From Paludibacteraceae bacterium (lineage in GTDB: Bacteria; Bacteroidota; Bacteroidia; Bacteroidales; Paludibacteraceae): 59,846 nucleotides of DNA. Numbering within the stretch: the stretch's first letter is position 1; every line of letters starts with the position of its first letter. The DNA lies in NCBI GenBank assembly GCA_017546705.1, contig JAFYSB010000063.1, positions 1 through 59,846 of the forward strand, in the 5' to 3' direction. The notes under the pieces are model-generated. The model saw nothing but the letters and a program-made list of their open reading frames with translations, was not told the origin of the DNA and did no database searches. Below, one piece after another: positions 24,114 to 33,692 of this stretch. The position numbers and the translations under genes were made by a program.

Positions 24114-26090
24114 TTATGCATCCAACTCTTCATATACTGAATTCTTACTCTTGAATTCTGGTACAATTTGCTTCATTAACTTCACCGTTGGGAATACTTT
24201 ACCAGTCTTTGCTAATTGAATCAACGCTTCTATTTGCTCTGCAACTTCCTGATAATCATACTCTCGTACTTTCGCAACAAGAATTTTCTTATGCTTTGTT
24301 GGAATCGTTGTTTCTTTTTGATTCAACAATTCTTCATACAACTTTTCACCAGGACGCAATCCCGTATAAGTGATTTCGATGTCCTTACCAGGTTCAAAAC
24401 CTGCTAATCGAATCATATTCTTTGCCAAATCCGCGATCTTAACTGGTTGCCCCATATCAAAGCAGAATATTTCACCACCATTACCCAACGTTGCAGCTTC
24501 CAACACCAAGCAACTTGCCTCGGGTATCGTCATGAAATAGCGAATAATATCTGGATGAGTAACTGTGACAGGTCCACCAGCAGCAATTTGTTTCTTGAAA
24601 TAAGGTACTACCGATCCATTACTACCCAAAACATTGCCAAAGCGAGTTGTGATGAATTTAGTACAATTCGCATTTTCTTTTGCTGCTTTTAGGAATAATG
24701 ATTGTACATATATCTCCGCAATACGCTTTGAAGCACCCATCACATTTGTAGGATTGACGGCTTTATCTGTTGACACCATCACGAAACGTTTGGCATTGAA
24801 TTTAATCGCCATATCTGCTACATTCTTAGAGCCTTGCACGTTAGCGAGTATCGCTTGTGCAGGGAAATCCTCCATCAATGGCACATGCTTATATGCTGCT
24901 GCATGGAACACTACATGAGGATGATACTCCTCGAAAACCTCCTCTACCATATCCACATTTCTCACATCCGCAATTACTGGTACAAATTGCTGATTAGGAA
25001 ACTCTTTGCGCAAATCAACAGTCAAATCATGCAGAGGCGACTCTGCCATTTCAAAGAGCACTATCGTTTGTGGTTTGAATGCTGCCACTTGACGTACAAT
25101 TTCGCTACCAATGCTGCCAGCAGCACCAGTAACCATCACTGTTTGCCCCTCCAAGATTGTCCCCACATTTTCTGTATCCATCTCAATCACAGGACGTTCT
25201 AACAAATCTTCTACCTTAATGGATTCTATGCGACCTACTATAGTATTAATATTATCATTATTTTCCCCTATTGAGAAATCAGTAAAATAAGGAGTCGTTA
25301 ATATCCTTATATTATTATCAATAAATGGTTTCAAATCCACCAGCGGATTGATTTGCTTCATCTTTAAAGGCGATACAATAATATGTCGGATATGATGTTT
25401 TTTGAGGGTGTACATTAATTGTTCATTCAGAGGATAGACAATCAATCCCAACAAGTCATGCTGAATATCATCATACTTATCTGCAATAAAACCCACAGGA
25501 CGATATTGACTTTCTAGGTTAGATTGCAACATTTTTGCAATGGATAGTCCTGCTGATTTTGTACCATAGATCAGTACTTTATCTACCCCCTTGGATCTAT
25601 GAGAAATGTATTCAAAAACAGTTTTGATAATTACTCGCCATCCAAACAACAAAGTAATTGCTACAAATACATATATCACTAATACCGTAGTAAAAAAAGG
25701 AGGATTGATGTAATTTGTTACATATTTGACAATTAAATTGGCTAAAAACAAAAATAGACCATTTGCCACTACCGCAGCGGTGACCTTTAATGTATCAACA
25801 AAAGTAGAATAACGTAAAATACCAGAGTAGGTATGAAAAGCCCAGAAGAAAACTCCTTGTAATACGAGTACAAATATAGCCTGTCCCCATATTGGCATAC
25901 GAGCAGCCAAATCATACGTTAATATTTGACTACCAATCATATAGCTTACAACAAATGCAATCAATACGATTAACAAATCCAATAACAGCACTCCCCAACG
26001 AGGAAGATAACCGATATTAATCCAATGTGAAAACATGTCTGATTTGGATATATCTTTCATTCGTTTCATAATCTTTAGCATTTTAATCAA
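24114..26090 (-). CDS. Membrane-bound UDP-GlcNAc 4,6-dehydratase (PglF/WbpM/CapD type)
   Basis: 658 residues, normal for the long membrane form. Four to five hydrophobic segments lie within the first 155 residues. A Rossmann-like domain follows (KVLIYGTKSAGLSIAK), then the extended-SDR catalytic domain starting at VTGAAGSIGSEIVRQ. The active site reads STDKAVNPTNVMGASKR, with methionine in the place of the usual tyrosine, as in PglF and FlaA1. It removes water from UDP-GlcNAc to give the 4-keto-6-deoxy sugar. With the aminotransferase just upstream and the PglD-like acyltransferase it makes a UDP-2,4-diamino-2,4,6-trideoxyhexose route likely. It is last in the polysaccharide locus. Confidence 0.93.
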   Translation of the reverse strand: MIKMLKIMKRMKDISKSDMFSHWINIGYLPRWGVLLLDLLIVLIAFVVSYMIGSQILTYDLAARMPIWGQAIFVLVLQGVFFWAFHTYSGILRYSTFVDTLKVTAAVVANGLFLFLANLIVKYVTNYINPPFFTTVLVIYVFVAITLLFGWRVIIKTVFEYISHRSKGVDKVLIYGTKSAGLSIAKMLQSNLESQYRPVGFIADKYDDIQHDLLGLIVYPLNEQLMYTLKKHHIRHIIVSPLKMKQINPLVDLKPFIDNNIRILTTPYFTDFSIGENNDNINTIVGRIESIKVEDLLERPVIEMDTENVGTILEGQTVMVTGAAGSIGSEIVRQVAAFKPQTIVLFEMAESPLHDLTVDLRKEFPNQQFVPVIADVRNVDMVEEVFEEYHPHVVFHAAAYKHVPLMEDFPAQAILANVQGSKNVADMAIKFNAKRFVMVSTDKAVNPTNVMGASKRIAEIYVQSLFLKAAKENANCTKFITTRFGNVLGSNGSVVPYFKKQIAAGGPVTVTHPDIIRYFMTIPEASCLVLEAATLGNGGEIFCFDMGQPVKIADLAKNMIRLAGFEPGKDIEITYTGLRPGEKLYEELLNQKETTIPTKHKKILVAKVREYDYQEVAEQIEALIQLAKTGKVFPTVKLMKQIVPEFKSKNSVYEELDA

Positions 26091-26110
26091 GCAGTATCAG
26101 TACTCAAAAG

Positions 26111-27385
26111 TTACTGAATAATTGCCGATTTGATAGTTTCTACAATATAACGCACATCGTCATCTGTTACATATGGACCAGCTGGCAAGCACATTCCAAC
26201 TTTAAAGACCTCTTCACTAACACCATTCACATATGCAGGAGCATTTTTGTAAACAGGTTGTTTGTGCATTGGTTTCCATACAGGGCGTGCCTCAATCTTT
26301 GCATCCAGCATATACACACGCAATGCCTCCACATTATCGTTTGGTTGGCAATCGGTCACTGCACTATCTACCGCATGAATAACTCCGGCTGCACCACCCA
26401 CAGCGCTCTTAATTACCTCCTTGTAGGCATTCTCTTGACCTTTGATACGCAAAGTAGGTTCTAACTCAATGGTACAGAGCCAATAGTTGGAGTCGTAATC
26501 AGCAGAAGGGGATTTATGTAGAGTAATTCCCTCTATATCAGCCAATAACTCTTCATACAATGCTTGTACATGCTTGTGATGATCGATATGCGCTTGTGCC
26601 ACTGTCATTTGTCCGCGACCTATACCAGCGCATATGTTCGACATACGATAGTTGTATCCTACTTCCTCGTGTTGGTAATATGGATATGCTTCGCGTGCTT
26701 GAGTAGCATACCACATAACTTTATTTTTTGATTCTGCATCAGCGCAAACTAATGCCCCACCACCAGAGGTGGTGATCATCTTGTTTCCATTAAAAGAAAG
26801 TACACCGAACTTACCAAAGGTACCTAACATTTGTCCTTTGAACTTAGAGCCAAAGCCTTCAGCAGCATCCTCTATTACGGGAATGTCATATTTCTCTGCA
26901 ACAGCCATGATACGCTCACAATCATATGGCATACCATAGAGAGCTACAGGGATAATGGCTTTAGGCTTTTTTCCTGTTTTTTCAATACGATCCAAGATGG
27001 CTTTCTCCAATAATTCAGGGTCCATATTCCATGTATCGCGCTCAGAATCAATGAACACTGGCGTTGCTCCCAAATAAGTTATCGGATGAGAAGAAGCGCA
27101 GAATGTGAAGGATTGTACACACACTTCATCTCCTGGCTTCACGCCACAAGCAATCAACGCCAAATGTACAGCAGCAGTACCAGCAGAAAGAGCTACTACT
27201 TCTTTTTCTCTACCTTGTTGGTCTTTGCCAACAAATTGTTTGAGGTTATCTTCAAAAGCATTTACGTTTGGTCCCAATGGCACAACCCAATTGGTATCGA
27301 ATGCCTCTTTGATATATTTCTGCTCCAATCCTTCGTCTGACATATGTGCCAAACAGAGGTAAATCATGTTTCGTTCGTTACTCAT
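26111..27385 (-). CDS. DegT/PglE-type sugar aminotransferase
   Basis: 424 residues, PLP-dependent DegT/DnrJ/EryC1 family. The cofactor-binding stretch is ALSAGTAAVHLAL, the aspartate is in PVIEDAAEGFG, and the Schiff-base lysine is in SFNGNKMITTSGGGALV. The family puts an amino group on a 4-keto sugar nucleotide using glutamate. Placed directly before the 4,6-dehydratase gene, its substrate is most likely UDP-4-keto-6-deoxy-GlcNAc, giving a 4-amino sugar. Confidence 0.93.
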   Translation of the reverse strand: MSNERNMIYLCLAHMSDEGLEQKYIKEAFDTNWVVPLGPNVNAFEDNLKQFVGKDQQGREKEVVALSAGTAAVHLALIACGVKPGDEVCVQSFTFCASSHPITYLGATPVFIDSERDTWNMDPELLEKAILDRIEKTGKKPKAIIPVALYGMPYDCERIMAVAEKYDIPVIEDAAEGFGSKFKGQMLGTFGKFGVLSFNGNKMITTSGGGALVCADAESKNKVMWYATQAREAYPYYQHEEVGYNYRMSNICAGIGRGQMTVAQAHIDHHKHVQALYEELLADIEGITLHKSPSADYDSNYWLCTIELEPTLRIKGQENAYKEVIKSAVGGAAGVIHAVDSAVTDCQPNDNVEALRVYMLDAKIEARPVWKPMHKQPVYKNAPAYVNGVSEEVFKVGMCLPAGPYVTDDDVRYIVETIKSAIIQ

Positions 27386-27428
27386 AATATATTATAGTCT
27401 TTCAACTTTGGTTTTCAAGTCACTATTT

Positions 27429-28067
27429 TTAATTTGTTCCATCAAAGGTTGGCGCTGTAGCTTGACCTTCGGTAGAAATATCTTTACGATGTAGTACGTT
27501 ATTGATAGTCATAAAGATAATCTTTACATCTAATGCAAAAGATAGATGGTCAACATACCAAACGTCATATTCAAACTTCTTGGTATGTGTAATGGTGTTG
27601 CGTCCATTGACTTGTGCCCATCCTGTTATTCCAGGGCGTACCTCGTGACGGCGCATTTGTGTAGGTGTGTAGAGTGGCAAATATTTTACCAATAATGGAC
27701 GTGGTCCGATCAAAGCCATGTCACCCTTGAGGACATTGAATAACTGTGGCAATTCATCTAATGAAGTTGAACGAACAATGCGACCAACTTTGGTAAGTCG
27801 TTGAGCATCAGGCAGGAGCTTACCTTCCGCATCACGTTCATCTGTCATCGTTTTGAACTTGATGACGCGGAAAATTTTGGCATCTTTACCAGGACGCTCT
27901 TGCGTAAAGAAAGCACCAGCACCTTTGTTAGCAAAGTGTAGCCAAATAGTCACAACCAGCAGTATCGGACTTAAACATAGTAATGCGATGAGTGCGATAG
28001 TGAAATCTATTAATCGTTTGAAGAATTGTTTATACATATTATTAAACATGCCTAATGATAGCATCAT
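27429..28067 (-). CDS. Phosphoglycosyl transferase that starts the repeat unit (PglC/WcaJ family)
   Basis: 212 residues, the short monotopic form like PglC. One N-terminal membrane helix (FTIALIALLCLSPILLVVTIWL) is followed by FFTQERPGKDAKIFRVIKFKTM, with KFKTM characteristic, then the catalytic Asp-Glu pair in STSLDELPQLFNVLKGDMALIGPRP. It moves a sugar phosphate from UDP-sugar to undecaprenyl phosphate. PglC homologues accept UDP-diacetamido-bacillosamine, which fits the neighbouring dehydratase and aminotransferase. The frame overlaps the upstream glycosyltransferase by 26 bases; a later start such as Met7 would shrink this. Confidence 0.93.
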   Translation of the reverse strand: MMLSLGMFNNMYKQFFKRLIDFTIALIALLCLSPILLVVTIWLHFANKGAGAFFTQERPGKDAKIFRVIKFKTMTDERDAEGKLLPDAQRLTKVGRIVRSTSLDELPQLFNVLKGDMALIGPRPLLVKYLPLYTPTQMRRHEVRPGITGWAQVNGRNTITHTKKFEYDVWYVDHLSFALDVKIIFMTINNVLHRKDISTEGQATAPTFDGTN

Positions 28068-29256
28068 AAGTGTGTTGAATTGTATAATTATTTAGGTAGA
28101 ATTGATATCCTTGTTTCCCCATTGCATCTAAATCATTGTTGATAATCTTTTCTAGTGCTTTGTTAAGCTCTGCAACAGAGTTGCTAGGACACCAGAAGCC
28201 AAAACCATTAGCTTCTGCAATATACCCTAAATCACAATTTTTGTCAGTCGCAGCGATTATTGGCTTTCGTTGTGTTAAGTATGACAATAAGCGGCTTGGA
28301 TAATTAGGAATAGTAAACCGATAATCTAAGAAGATTAATCCAACATCACATGCACTAGCAAGTTGGTTATACTCTTCTTTTGGTAAACTGGCAAATAGAG
28401 ATACGGAACTAGGGTTGGCTTGCTGTGTCCATGTTTTTATTTTATTATATTCTGTTCCGTTGCCAATAATGACAAAATGGCATTTGGGGTGATTAGCATT
28501 TGCTTTTAAACATTCAATTAAGAATGGTATTCCTTGTGGTTTGCCAAGATTACCTCCGTATATTAAGATGATTTTATCTGTTGGTAAACCGTATTGCTGT
28601 AGAATATCATTTCTATTATACTCACAAAGAGGAATTAGGTCGCAACTATTAGGTGCTATCTCAACCTTGTTGTGAGGTATCTGTGGATTGTGTTCCAATA
28701 CATATTTTGTATTAGCGGGACTCATACAACCGATATGGTCGGATATGCGATATAATTCTTTTTCCTTTTTTCTAAAAAATGAATATAGTAATCCTTTGAT
28801 TCCTTTTTTTGTGAGCATCCCTAAATCAAGTGCATTTTGAGGAAATATATCTTTCAACAATAAGTATGTTACTGCAGTTGGATATTTCTGTTTAAGATGC
28901 TTGATAACATTTGTAAATGTAATAGGTGGTGTGGAATACAATATTAAATCAAAATGAGTGTTGTTCCAATACTTCTTGATTGCATTTATAAATTGATATT
29001 CCAATAGGATTTGTCCGACACCTTGCTCTATGGCGTTTGTCTTGGTTACATTTAAAGTCTTTATCCCCAAGATATGTACATTATCATTGTCGATGATATG
29101 TGTGTCTAATTTGGTTCTCCGTTGTAATGGTGTCGCAATGTGAACATTATGCCCTTGATTTGTGAATTTACGCATAAGATCAGTGTAGATACCATAGTTA
29201 TTGATATCTAACATTTGTGCCATAGTGAGAAAAAGGACATTCATATTAGATTTCAA
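28042..29256 (-). CDS. Glycosyltransferase family 4 (WbuB-like)
   Basis: 404 residues with a GT-B layout. The N-terminal half starts NVLFLTMAQMLDINNYGIYTDLMR, and the C-terminal donor domain has IILIYGGNLGKPQGIPFLIEC, VIIGNGTEYNKI and CDVGLIFLDYRFTIPNYPSRLLSYL. The order resembles WbuB-type enzymes that use UDP-FucNAc or related amino sugars, but the donor cannot be set. The start at Met1 or Met4 is uncertain; the first codons overlap the KAS III gene by 11 bases. Confidence 0.87.
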   Translation of the reverse strand: MKSNMNVLFLTMAQMLDINNYGIYTDLMRKFTNQGHNVHIATPLQRRTKLDTHIIDNDNVHILGIKTLNVTKTNAIEQGVGQILLEYQFINAIKKYWNNTHFDLILYSTPPITFTNVIKHLKQKYPTAVTYLLLKDIFPQNALDLGMLTKKGIKGLLYSFFRKKEKELYRISDHIGCMSPANTKYVLEHNPQIPHNKVEIAPNSCDLIPLCEYNRNDILQQYGLPTDKIILIYGGNLGKPQGIPFLIECLKANANHPKCHFVIIGNGTEYNKIKTWTQQANPSSVSLFASLPKEEYNQLASACDVGLIFLDYRFTIPNYPSRLLSYLTQRKPIIAATDKNCDLGYIAEANGFGFWCPSNSVAELNKALEKIINNDLDAMGKQGYQFYLNNYTIQHTYDAIIRHV

Positions 29257-30310
29257 TTAGTTCAGGAATAACAACATTATTAGCAGTAATAAGCATGGTT
29301 CCCCAGCTGAGGCCAAGACCGAAAGAAGAGCAAAGCATCTTCACGGGTTTGTTGCCTTGCATAGCATTAGCCGTGCGAGTGACCATGAGCGATGGGATAC
29401 TTGCACCTCCAAGATTTCCGAATTCTTCTAGATCGTAAGGTACTTTTTCGATAGGTAATTTAAGTTTCTTAACTACACGATCAACAATTAGTTTATTTGC
29501 TTGATGAATCAAGAAATAGTCTATGTCTGTATTTACATCAATCTGATAATCATCTATCATTTGTTGGATAGATTTTGGTGGACGAGAGATGGCGAATGTC
29601 AAGACAGACATACCATCAATTAACGTGTCTTTTGGTGCTCGAATGATACCATTGCCAAAATCTTCTTTAATGAATGAGTCGGGCGTAATACGATGACGGA
29701 AACCGCCATGAGGGGTCATTAGCGACTTGTGTCCACTACCCAGTGTTTGGAAATCGATTATAATATCTTCTGCAGATGTGTCGTACTCTAAAGCAATAGC
29801 TGTACCACAATCACCGAAGAGTGGAACACGACTTTTATCTTGTTGCGATCCCATACGTAAGGCGGTATCTCCTACAAGTAATAATGCACGATGAATATTA
29901 CCAGATGAGAGCATATTTCCTGCTACATTGATAGCATACAAGGTGCCACAACACCCCATAGGCAAATCGATGCAGAAACAATTAGTGGATAATCCCAAAC
30001 GGTCTTGCAAAAGACAAGAGGTAGGAGGAGTTGGATAGTAGTCACCTGTAACTGATTCAAAGACAAGCATATCAATGCTGTCTTTTTCCCACCCCATGTC
30101 TGTTAATAACTTCTCTGCTGCAGTTTGACACATGTCCGATGCGCATAAAGTTTCTGGACCTATGCGGCGTTCTTTGATTCCAACGGTATTGTCAAAGACA
30201 GTTGCTTCCTCTGGAGTAAAAAGGGGAATGTCAGCAGTCTTAACAATGTTTTTAGGCATACAAGCACTAACACCGGCCAAGCGTACGTTTTTAATTGTCC
30301 AACGTGCCAT
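29246..30310 (-). CDS. KAS III-like 3-oxoacyl-ACP synthase in the polysaccharide locus
   Basis: 354 residues with the thiolase fold of FabH. All three catalytic residues are present: Cys120 in DLPMGCCGTLYA, His269 in FLIHQANK and Asn299 in EFGNLGGASIP. It should join an acyl primer to malonyl-ACP, or transfer an acyl group as some FabH-like enzymes do. FabH for general lipid synthesis normally sits with plsX or fabD. Here it is between a glycosyltransferase and a dedicated carrier protein, so it most likely serves the sugar-modifying acyl module. Confidence 0.92.
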   Translation of the reverse strand: MARWTIKNVRLAGVSACMPKNIVKTADIPLFTPEEATVFDNTVGIKERRIGPETLCASDMCQTAAEKLLTDMGWEKDSIDMLVFESVTGDYYPTPPTSCLLQDRLGLSTNCFCIDLPMGCCGTLYAINVAGNMLSSGNIHRALLLVGDTALRMGSQQDKSRVPLFGDCGTAIALEYDTSAEDIIIDFQTLGSGHKSLMTPHGGFRHRITPDSFIKEDFGNGIIRAPKDTLIDGMSVLTFAISRPPKSIQQMIDDYQIDVNTDIDYFLIHQANKLIVDRVVKKLKLPIEKVPYDLEEFGNLGGASIPSLMVTRTANAMQGNKPVKMLCSSFGLGLSWGTMLITANNVVIPELIEI

Positions 30311-30326
30311 ATTTAGGATTACATTA

Positions 30327-30566
30327 TTAAAGTTCTATTCCGTTTTTTGTAAGAATCTCTTTACCTGCATTGTAGTTTGTACAAGCCATGATATCCTCAG
30401 GATCTAGCATGAGATCAAAGGTTTCTTCGAGTAAGGAGATAATGTTGAGTTGGTGAACAGAATCCCATTCGCTTACAGTTTCTTTGCTGAAGTTGTCTCC
30501 TAATTGATCAGCTGTCGCACCGAATACCTCGGTAAAAATGGCATTGTATTTCTCTAAGTTTGTCAT
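30327..30566 (-). CDS. Acyl carrier protein (first of two in the locus)
   Basis: 79 residues, acidic, four-helix carrier protein pattern. The phosphopantetheine site is Ser36 in EWDSVHQLNII. Helix II (NIISLLEETFDLML) and the DPEDIMACTNY segment are typical. It lies 3 bases downstream of the AMP-ligase gene and 16 bases upstream of the KAS III-like gene, so it is the likely partner of both. Confidence 0.9.
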   Translation of the reverse strand: MTNLEKYNAIFTEVFGATADQLGDNFSKETVSEWDSVHQLNIISLLEETFDLMLDPEDIMACTNYNAGKEILTKNGIEL

Positions 30567-30569
30567 ATT

Positions 30570-31982
30570 TTAATTAATTGATAATTTACTATAAAGTTTT
30601 TTTCCTGCTTCGTTTTTAGGTATTTCGTTGATGACACGAATCTGGAATGAAGTGGCAACGATATGCGTTTTTTGTACGAGTGTATCTTTTACTTCATTTT
30701 GTTTATCAGCATTGGTGATATAAACAATCATTTTTTCATCCGTACCTACACATGCACATTCTATCCCACAATCGGTTTGTACGATTTGTTCACATTCATC
30801 CAATCCGACGCGCATACCAAAAAGTTTGAGAAATCGTCCCATGCGACCAACGATATAGTAGCATCCATCTTCGTCAAAATATGCTAGGTCACCCGTACGA
30901 ATAAATCCATTGCGTTCATCGCCCAAAGCGAGATCGGATTGTTGGCGAGCATAGCCCATGGTTACGTTTTTGCCACAATAGCACATTTCACCTTCTGTGT
31001 GGGGAGTAGTGATAGGATTGCCATCGGTGTCAATGAGCGATAATTCTCCATTAGGAACAGCAATACCGATACTGCCCACTTTGTCTAGTGCCCATTTAGC
31101 TGGGAGATACGCCATGCGAGCTGTACATTCGGACTGACCGTAGGTGGCTATCCAACGTTTGCCATTGTCGCGACAATACTCTGCAAACTTGATATTGAGA
31201 TCGGTAGGCATTTTTCCTCCACCTTGTGTAAGTAGCTCCAAATGAGGGAGGTCCATACGGAAGAAACGCATAAGATTGAGAATCTGGAAACTATATGGAA
31301 CACCAGTAAAGGATGTAGCTCGTTGTTCTTTGAGGAACTTCCAGAAGTTAGGGTCTGTCATGCTAAGCCCTGTGATGAGGATAGTCGCACCTACTCGTAA
31401 GTGACTGAATACCATGGATAATCCCATGGTGTAGTAAAGTGGGAGCACCATTAGTGGGCGATCCGTTTCTTTTAACTCAAAGAAGGTGGAGATGTTGAGT
31501 CCAGCTGCTTCGATATTGTCGTATTTGTGACGAACGAGTTTTGGACTACCTGTACTACCAGATGTGGGAAGAAGATGGGAAAGTTCTTCGTGCAGTGGGC
31601 AGATGCCTTCTGATACTTTAGTTAGCTGATAACCAAATTGTTGATCAACTAATATTCCTTCTTTTTGGAAAGATGCTGGTGCGCAGATATAGGTAGGTTG
31701 ATAGGTGTCGAGCAGTTGCTGAAGAAGTGCCTCTTCCGTCTTAACATTGAGGATAAGTGGCACTAATTGGCGACTGCTGAGCATACCCATTGTCCATGCA
31801 ATGCCACCGATATTATTCTCTACGAGAAGAAAACATAGTGCGCGTTGTGGAACGAGATAGGTAATATGCTGAGATAGTTGAGTTATTTCAGCATATTTAA
31901 GTGTTGCACCATTGGAGTCTATAGCTGCAATTCGTTGTTGGTCAATATGTTGTAAGTTTAGAATCATTATATAGAAGCGCAA
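30570..31982 (-). CDS. AMP-dependent acyl ligase
   Basis: 470 residues, a shorter ANL-family member. The ATP loop is PTSGSTGSPKLVRH (about 142-155), ATYGQSECTARMAYL is the A5 region, RTGDLAYFDEDGCYYIVGR the hinge, and KNEAGKKLY the catalytic lysine. It activates a carboxylic acid and passes it to CoA or a carrier protein. The adjoining carrier protein gene suggests loading onto ACP. The first residues before MILNLQHIDQQ may not be used; a start there would reduce the 16-base overlap with the upstream SDR gene. Confidence 0.9.
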   Translation of the reverse strand: MRFYIMILNLQHIDQQRIAAIDSNGATLKYAEITQLSQHITYLVPQRALCFLLVENNIGGIAWTMGMLSSRQLVPLILNVKTEEALLQQLLDTYQPTYICAPASFQKEGILVDQQFGYQLTKVSEGICPLHEELSHLLPTSGSTGSPKLVRHKYDNIEAAGLNISTFFELKETDRPLMVLPLYYTMGLSMVFSHLRVGATILITGLSMTDPNFWKFLKEQRATSFTGVPYSFQILNLMRFFRMDLPHLELLTQGGGKMPTDLNIKFAEYCRDNGKRWIATYGQSECTARMAYLPAKWALDKVGSIGIAVPNGELSLIDTDGNPITTPHTEGEMCYCGKNVTMGYARQQSDLALGDERNGFIRTGDLAYFDEDGCYYIVGRMGRFLKLFGMRVGLDECEQIVQTDCGIECACVGTDEKMIVYITNADKQNEVKDTLVQKTHIVATSFQIRVINEIPKNEAGKKLYSKLSIN

Positions 31983-32695
31983 CCATCTACGCCGAGTATT
32001 TGTCCTGAAATATAGTTAGATCGGTCAGAAGCAAGGAAAGCGCACGCGTGTGCGATATCTTGTGGTGTGCCGAGACGACCTAAAGCAATTCGTTGGATGC
32101 GTTGGTCAATCTTGCTACCGTCAGACTCGTAAAGTTCTGCAAATCTTTCGGTTTGCACGATACCAGGAGCAACTGCATTCACGCGGATACCTTGTGATGC
32201 AAGTTCTTTGGCAGCCGATTTGGTCATAGAGATGATAGCACCCTTGGTTGCGGAGTAAGCGACTTGTCCTGGTGAACCGAGAACGGCAGTTACGGAAGCG
32301 ATATTGACGATACTTCCTTCTCCGTTTCGCGCCATGAGGCGACTTACGAGTTGGATAAGCTCGAGCACTGCAATAACATTAACGAGAAACATGCGCTCTG
32401 TTTCTTCACGCATAATCATGCCAATCTTGCGGTTGTAAACGATACCAGCATTGTTGACGAGGCAATTGATACGTCCTTCTGTTTTGAAAATCTGCATCAA
32501 GTTGGTTTTGACGCTAGCAGCGTCCGTGATGTCCATGATGACAGGGTGTATATGCTCGTTGTTCGTGGTAAACTCTTGTCTATCACAAGCATACACAATG
32601 GCACCATCATTGGCAAATTGCTCGGCGATTTGCTTGCCGATACCTTGCGCAGCACCTGTGATGATGCAGACTTTGTTTGTGAGTAGTTGGTTCAT
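31967..32695 (-). CDS. SDR reductase, FabG-like (second of two)
   Basis: 242 residues. The cofactor site is TGAAQGIGKQIA, NNAGIV is present, and the catalytic Ser-Tyr-Lys is in NIASVTAVLGSPGQVAYSATKGAI. The C-terminal SNYISGQILGVDGC is the FabG-type ending. It probably reduces a 3-oxoacyl-ACP to 3-hydroxyacyl-ACP or oxidises the reverse. Which stereoisomer it makes cannot be told from sequence. Confidence 0.9.
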   Translation of the reverse strand: MNQLLTNKVCIITGAAQGIGKQIAEQFANDGAIVYACDRQEFTTNNEHIHPVIMDITDAASVKTNLMQIFKTEGRINCLVNNAGIVYNRKIGMIMREETERMFLVNVIAVLELIQLVSRLMARNGEGSIVNIASVTAVLGSPGQVAYSATKGAIISMTKSAAKELASQGIRVNAVAPGIVQTERFAELYESDGSKIDQRIQRIALGRLGTPQDIAHACAFLASDRSNYISGQILGVDGCASI

Positions 32696-32697
32696 AA

Positions 32698-33444
32698 TCA
32701 GGATAATGTAAGACCGCCGTCTAATTTGATTTCAGTACCAGTAGTCCACGCTGATGCATCCGATAATAAATAAATGGTTGCATATGCAACTTCTTCTGGT
32801 TTGCCGTATCTTTTGAGAGGGTATTGTTCTAAGTTCGCTTTCTTTTGCTCCTCAGTGATAGGTATGTTGCAGAGTGCTTCTGTTTCAATTATAGCAGGAT
32901 TTACGCTGTTGAAACGAATTTGTTTTCCTGCTAATTCCAATGCAGCTGTACGCATAAATGCATCTAGTCCATTTTTTGTAATAGCATATAGAGCATTGGC
33001 CGTTGATACACGATATACACCAGCTGCGGATGATATAAAGACTACAGAAGCCCCTTTTGTAAGTTTTTTCTTTTTGATCAAATGTTTTGTTAGCAATATT
33101 GGTGCATGTAAATTAACTCGCTCAATCTCGTCTATTTTTTCCTTTGTTATGGCTTGAATAGGTGTTAATCCTAGTACACCAGCACTATGTACGCAGCCAT
33201 CTAATTCTGGGAGTAGATTGACTAATGTGATGATGTCTTCCTCGTTAGAAATGTCGGAAGCTATATACTGATGCTGTCCTTGTTTTAAAAGAGCTAATGT
33301 TTCTTGTAATCTTTCTATATTACGTCCAGTTAAAATTACATTAGCTCCCATATTACTAGACTCTATAGCAATTGAGCGCCCTATTCCAGAAGAGGCACCT
33401 GTTACTAAAATTGTTTTTCCTATGAGTGAAAAAGGATTGTGCAT
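32698..33444 (-). CDS. SDR reductase (first of two)
   Basis: 248 residues. TGASSGIGRSIA at the N-terminus, HSAGVLG, and the active site FISSAAGVYRVSTANALYAITKNGL. It ends with TTGTEIKLDGGLTLS. It is clearly different from the next SDR, so the two are not a recent duplication and may act at two steps or with two stereochemistries. Its stop codon lies 2 bases before the next gene and its start overlaps the end of the second carrier protein gene by one base. Confidence 0.9.
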   Translation of the reverse strand: MHNPFSLIGKTILVTGASSGIGRSIAIESSNMGANVILTGRNIERLQETLALLKQGQHQYIASDISNEEDIITLVNLLPELDGCVHSAGVLGLTPIQAITKEKIDEIERVNLHAPILLTKHLIKKKKLTKGASVVFISSAAGVYRVSTANALYAITKNGLDAFMRTAALELAGKQIRFNSVNPAIIETEALCNIPITEEQKKANLEQYPLKRYGKPEEVAYATIYLLSDASAWTTGTEIKLDGGLTLS

Positions 33445-33671
33445 TATTGCTTGCTAACAACTAGGTCAAATAATTCTTGAATGGTATTCGTTTTGCGCAT
33501 TTCTTCTGGTGGAAGAACAATGCCATACTCTTCATCTACCATAGTGATAACTAATAGAGCAACCAACGATGTCCATCCTTCTACTTGGCGAAAGTTGGTT
33601 TCAGGTGTCAATTCTACATTTAGTTCATCAAATTGATCTGTTACATTTTGAATAAAAAGTTGAATATCCAT
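33444..33671 (-). CDS. Acyl carrier protein with GWTSL active site (second in the locus)
   Basis: 75 residues, acidic. The modification site reads EGWTSLVALL: Ser35 is kept but the usual aspartate before it is threonine. Helices at both ends and the EEYGIVLPPEEMRK segment fit a carrier protein. Asp-to-Thr changes at this position occur in stand-alone carrier proteins of sugar or lipid modification loci. It is cotranscribed with both SDR genes. Confidence 0.85.
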   Translation of the reverse strand: MDIQLFIQNVTDQFDELNVELTPETNFRQVEGWTSLVALLVITMVDEEYGIVLPPEEMRKTNTIQELFDLVVSKQ

Positions 33672-33692
33672 AATTAGTTTAATTATAATGTG

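Noticed and set aside
27105-27362. Plus-strand frames opposite the aminotransferase
   Set aside because: They are antisense shadows of a well-supported PLP enzyme gene; many similar frames opposite other genes were dropped for the same reason.
29246-30310. KAS III-like gene as the housekeeping fabH
   Set aside because: Its place inside the polysaccharide operon next to a dedicated carrier protein and ligase fits a special role better; fabH normally sits with other lipid genes. It cannot be fully excluded.
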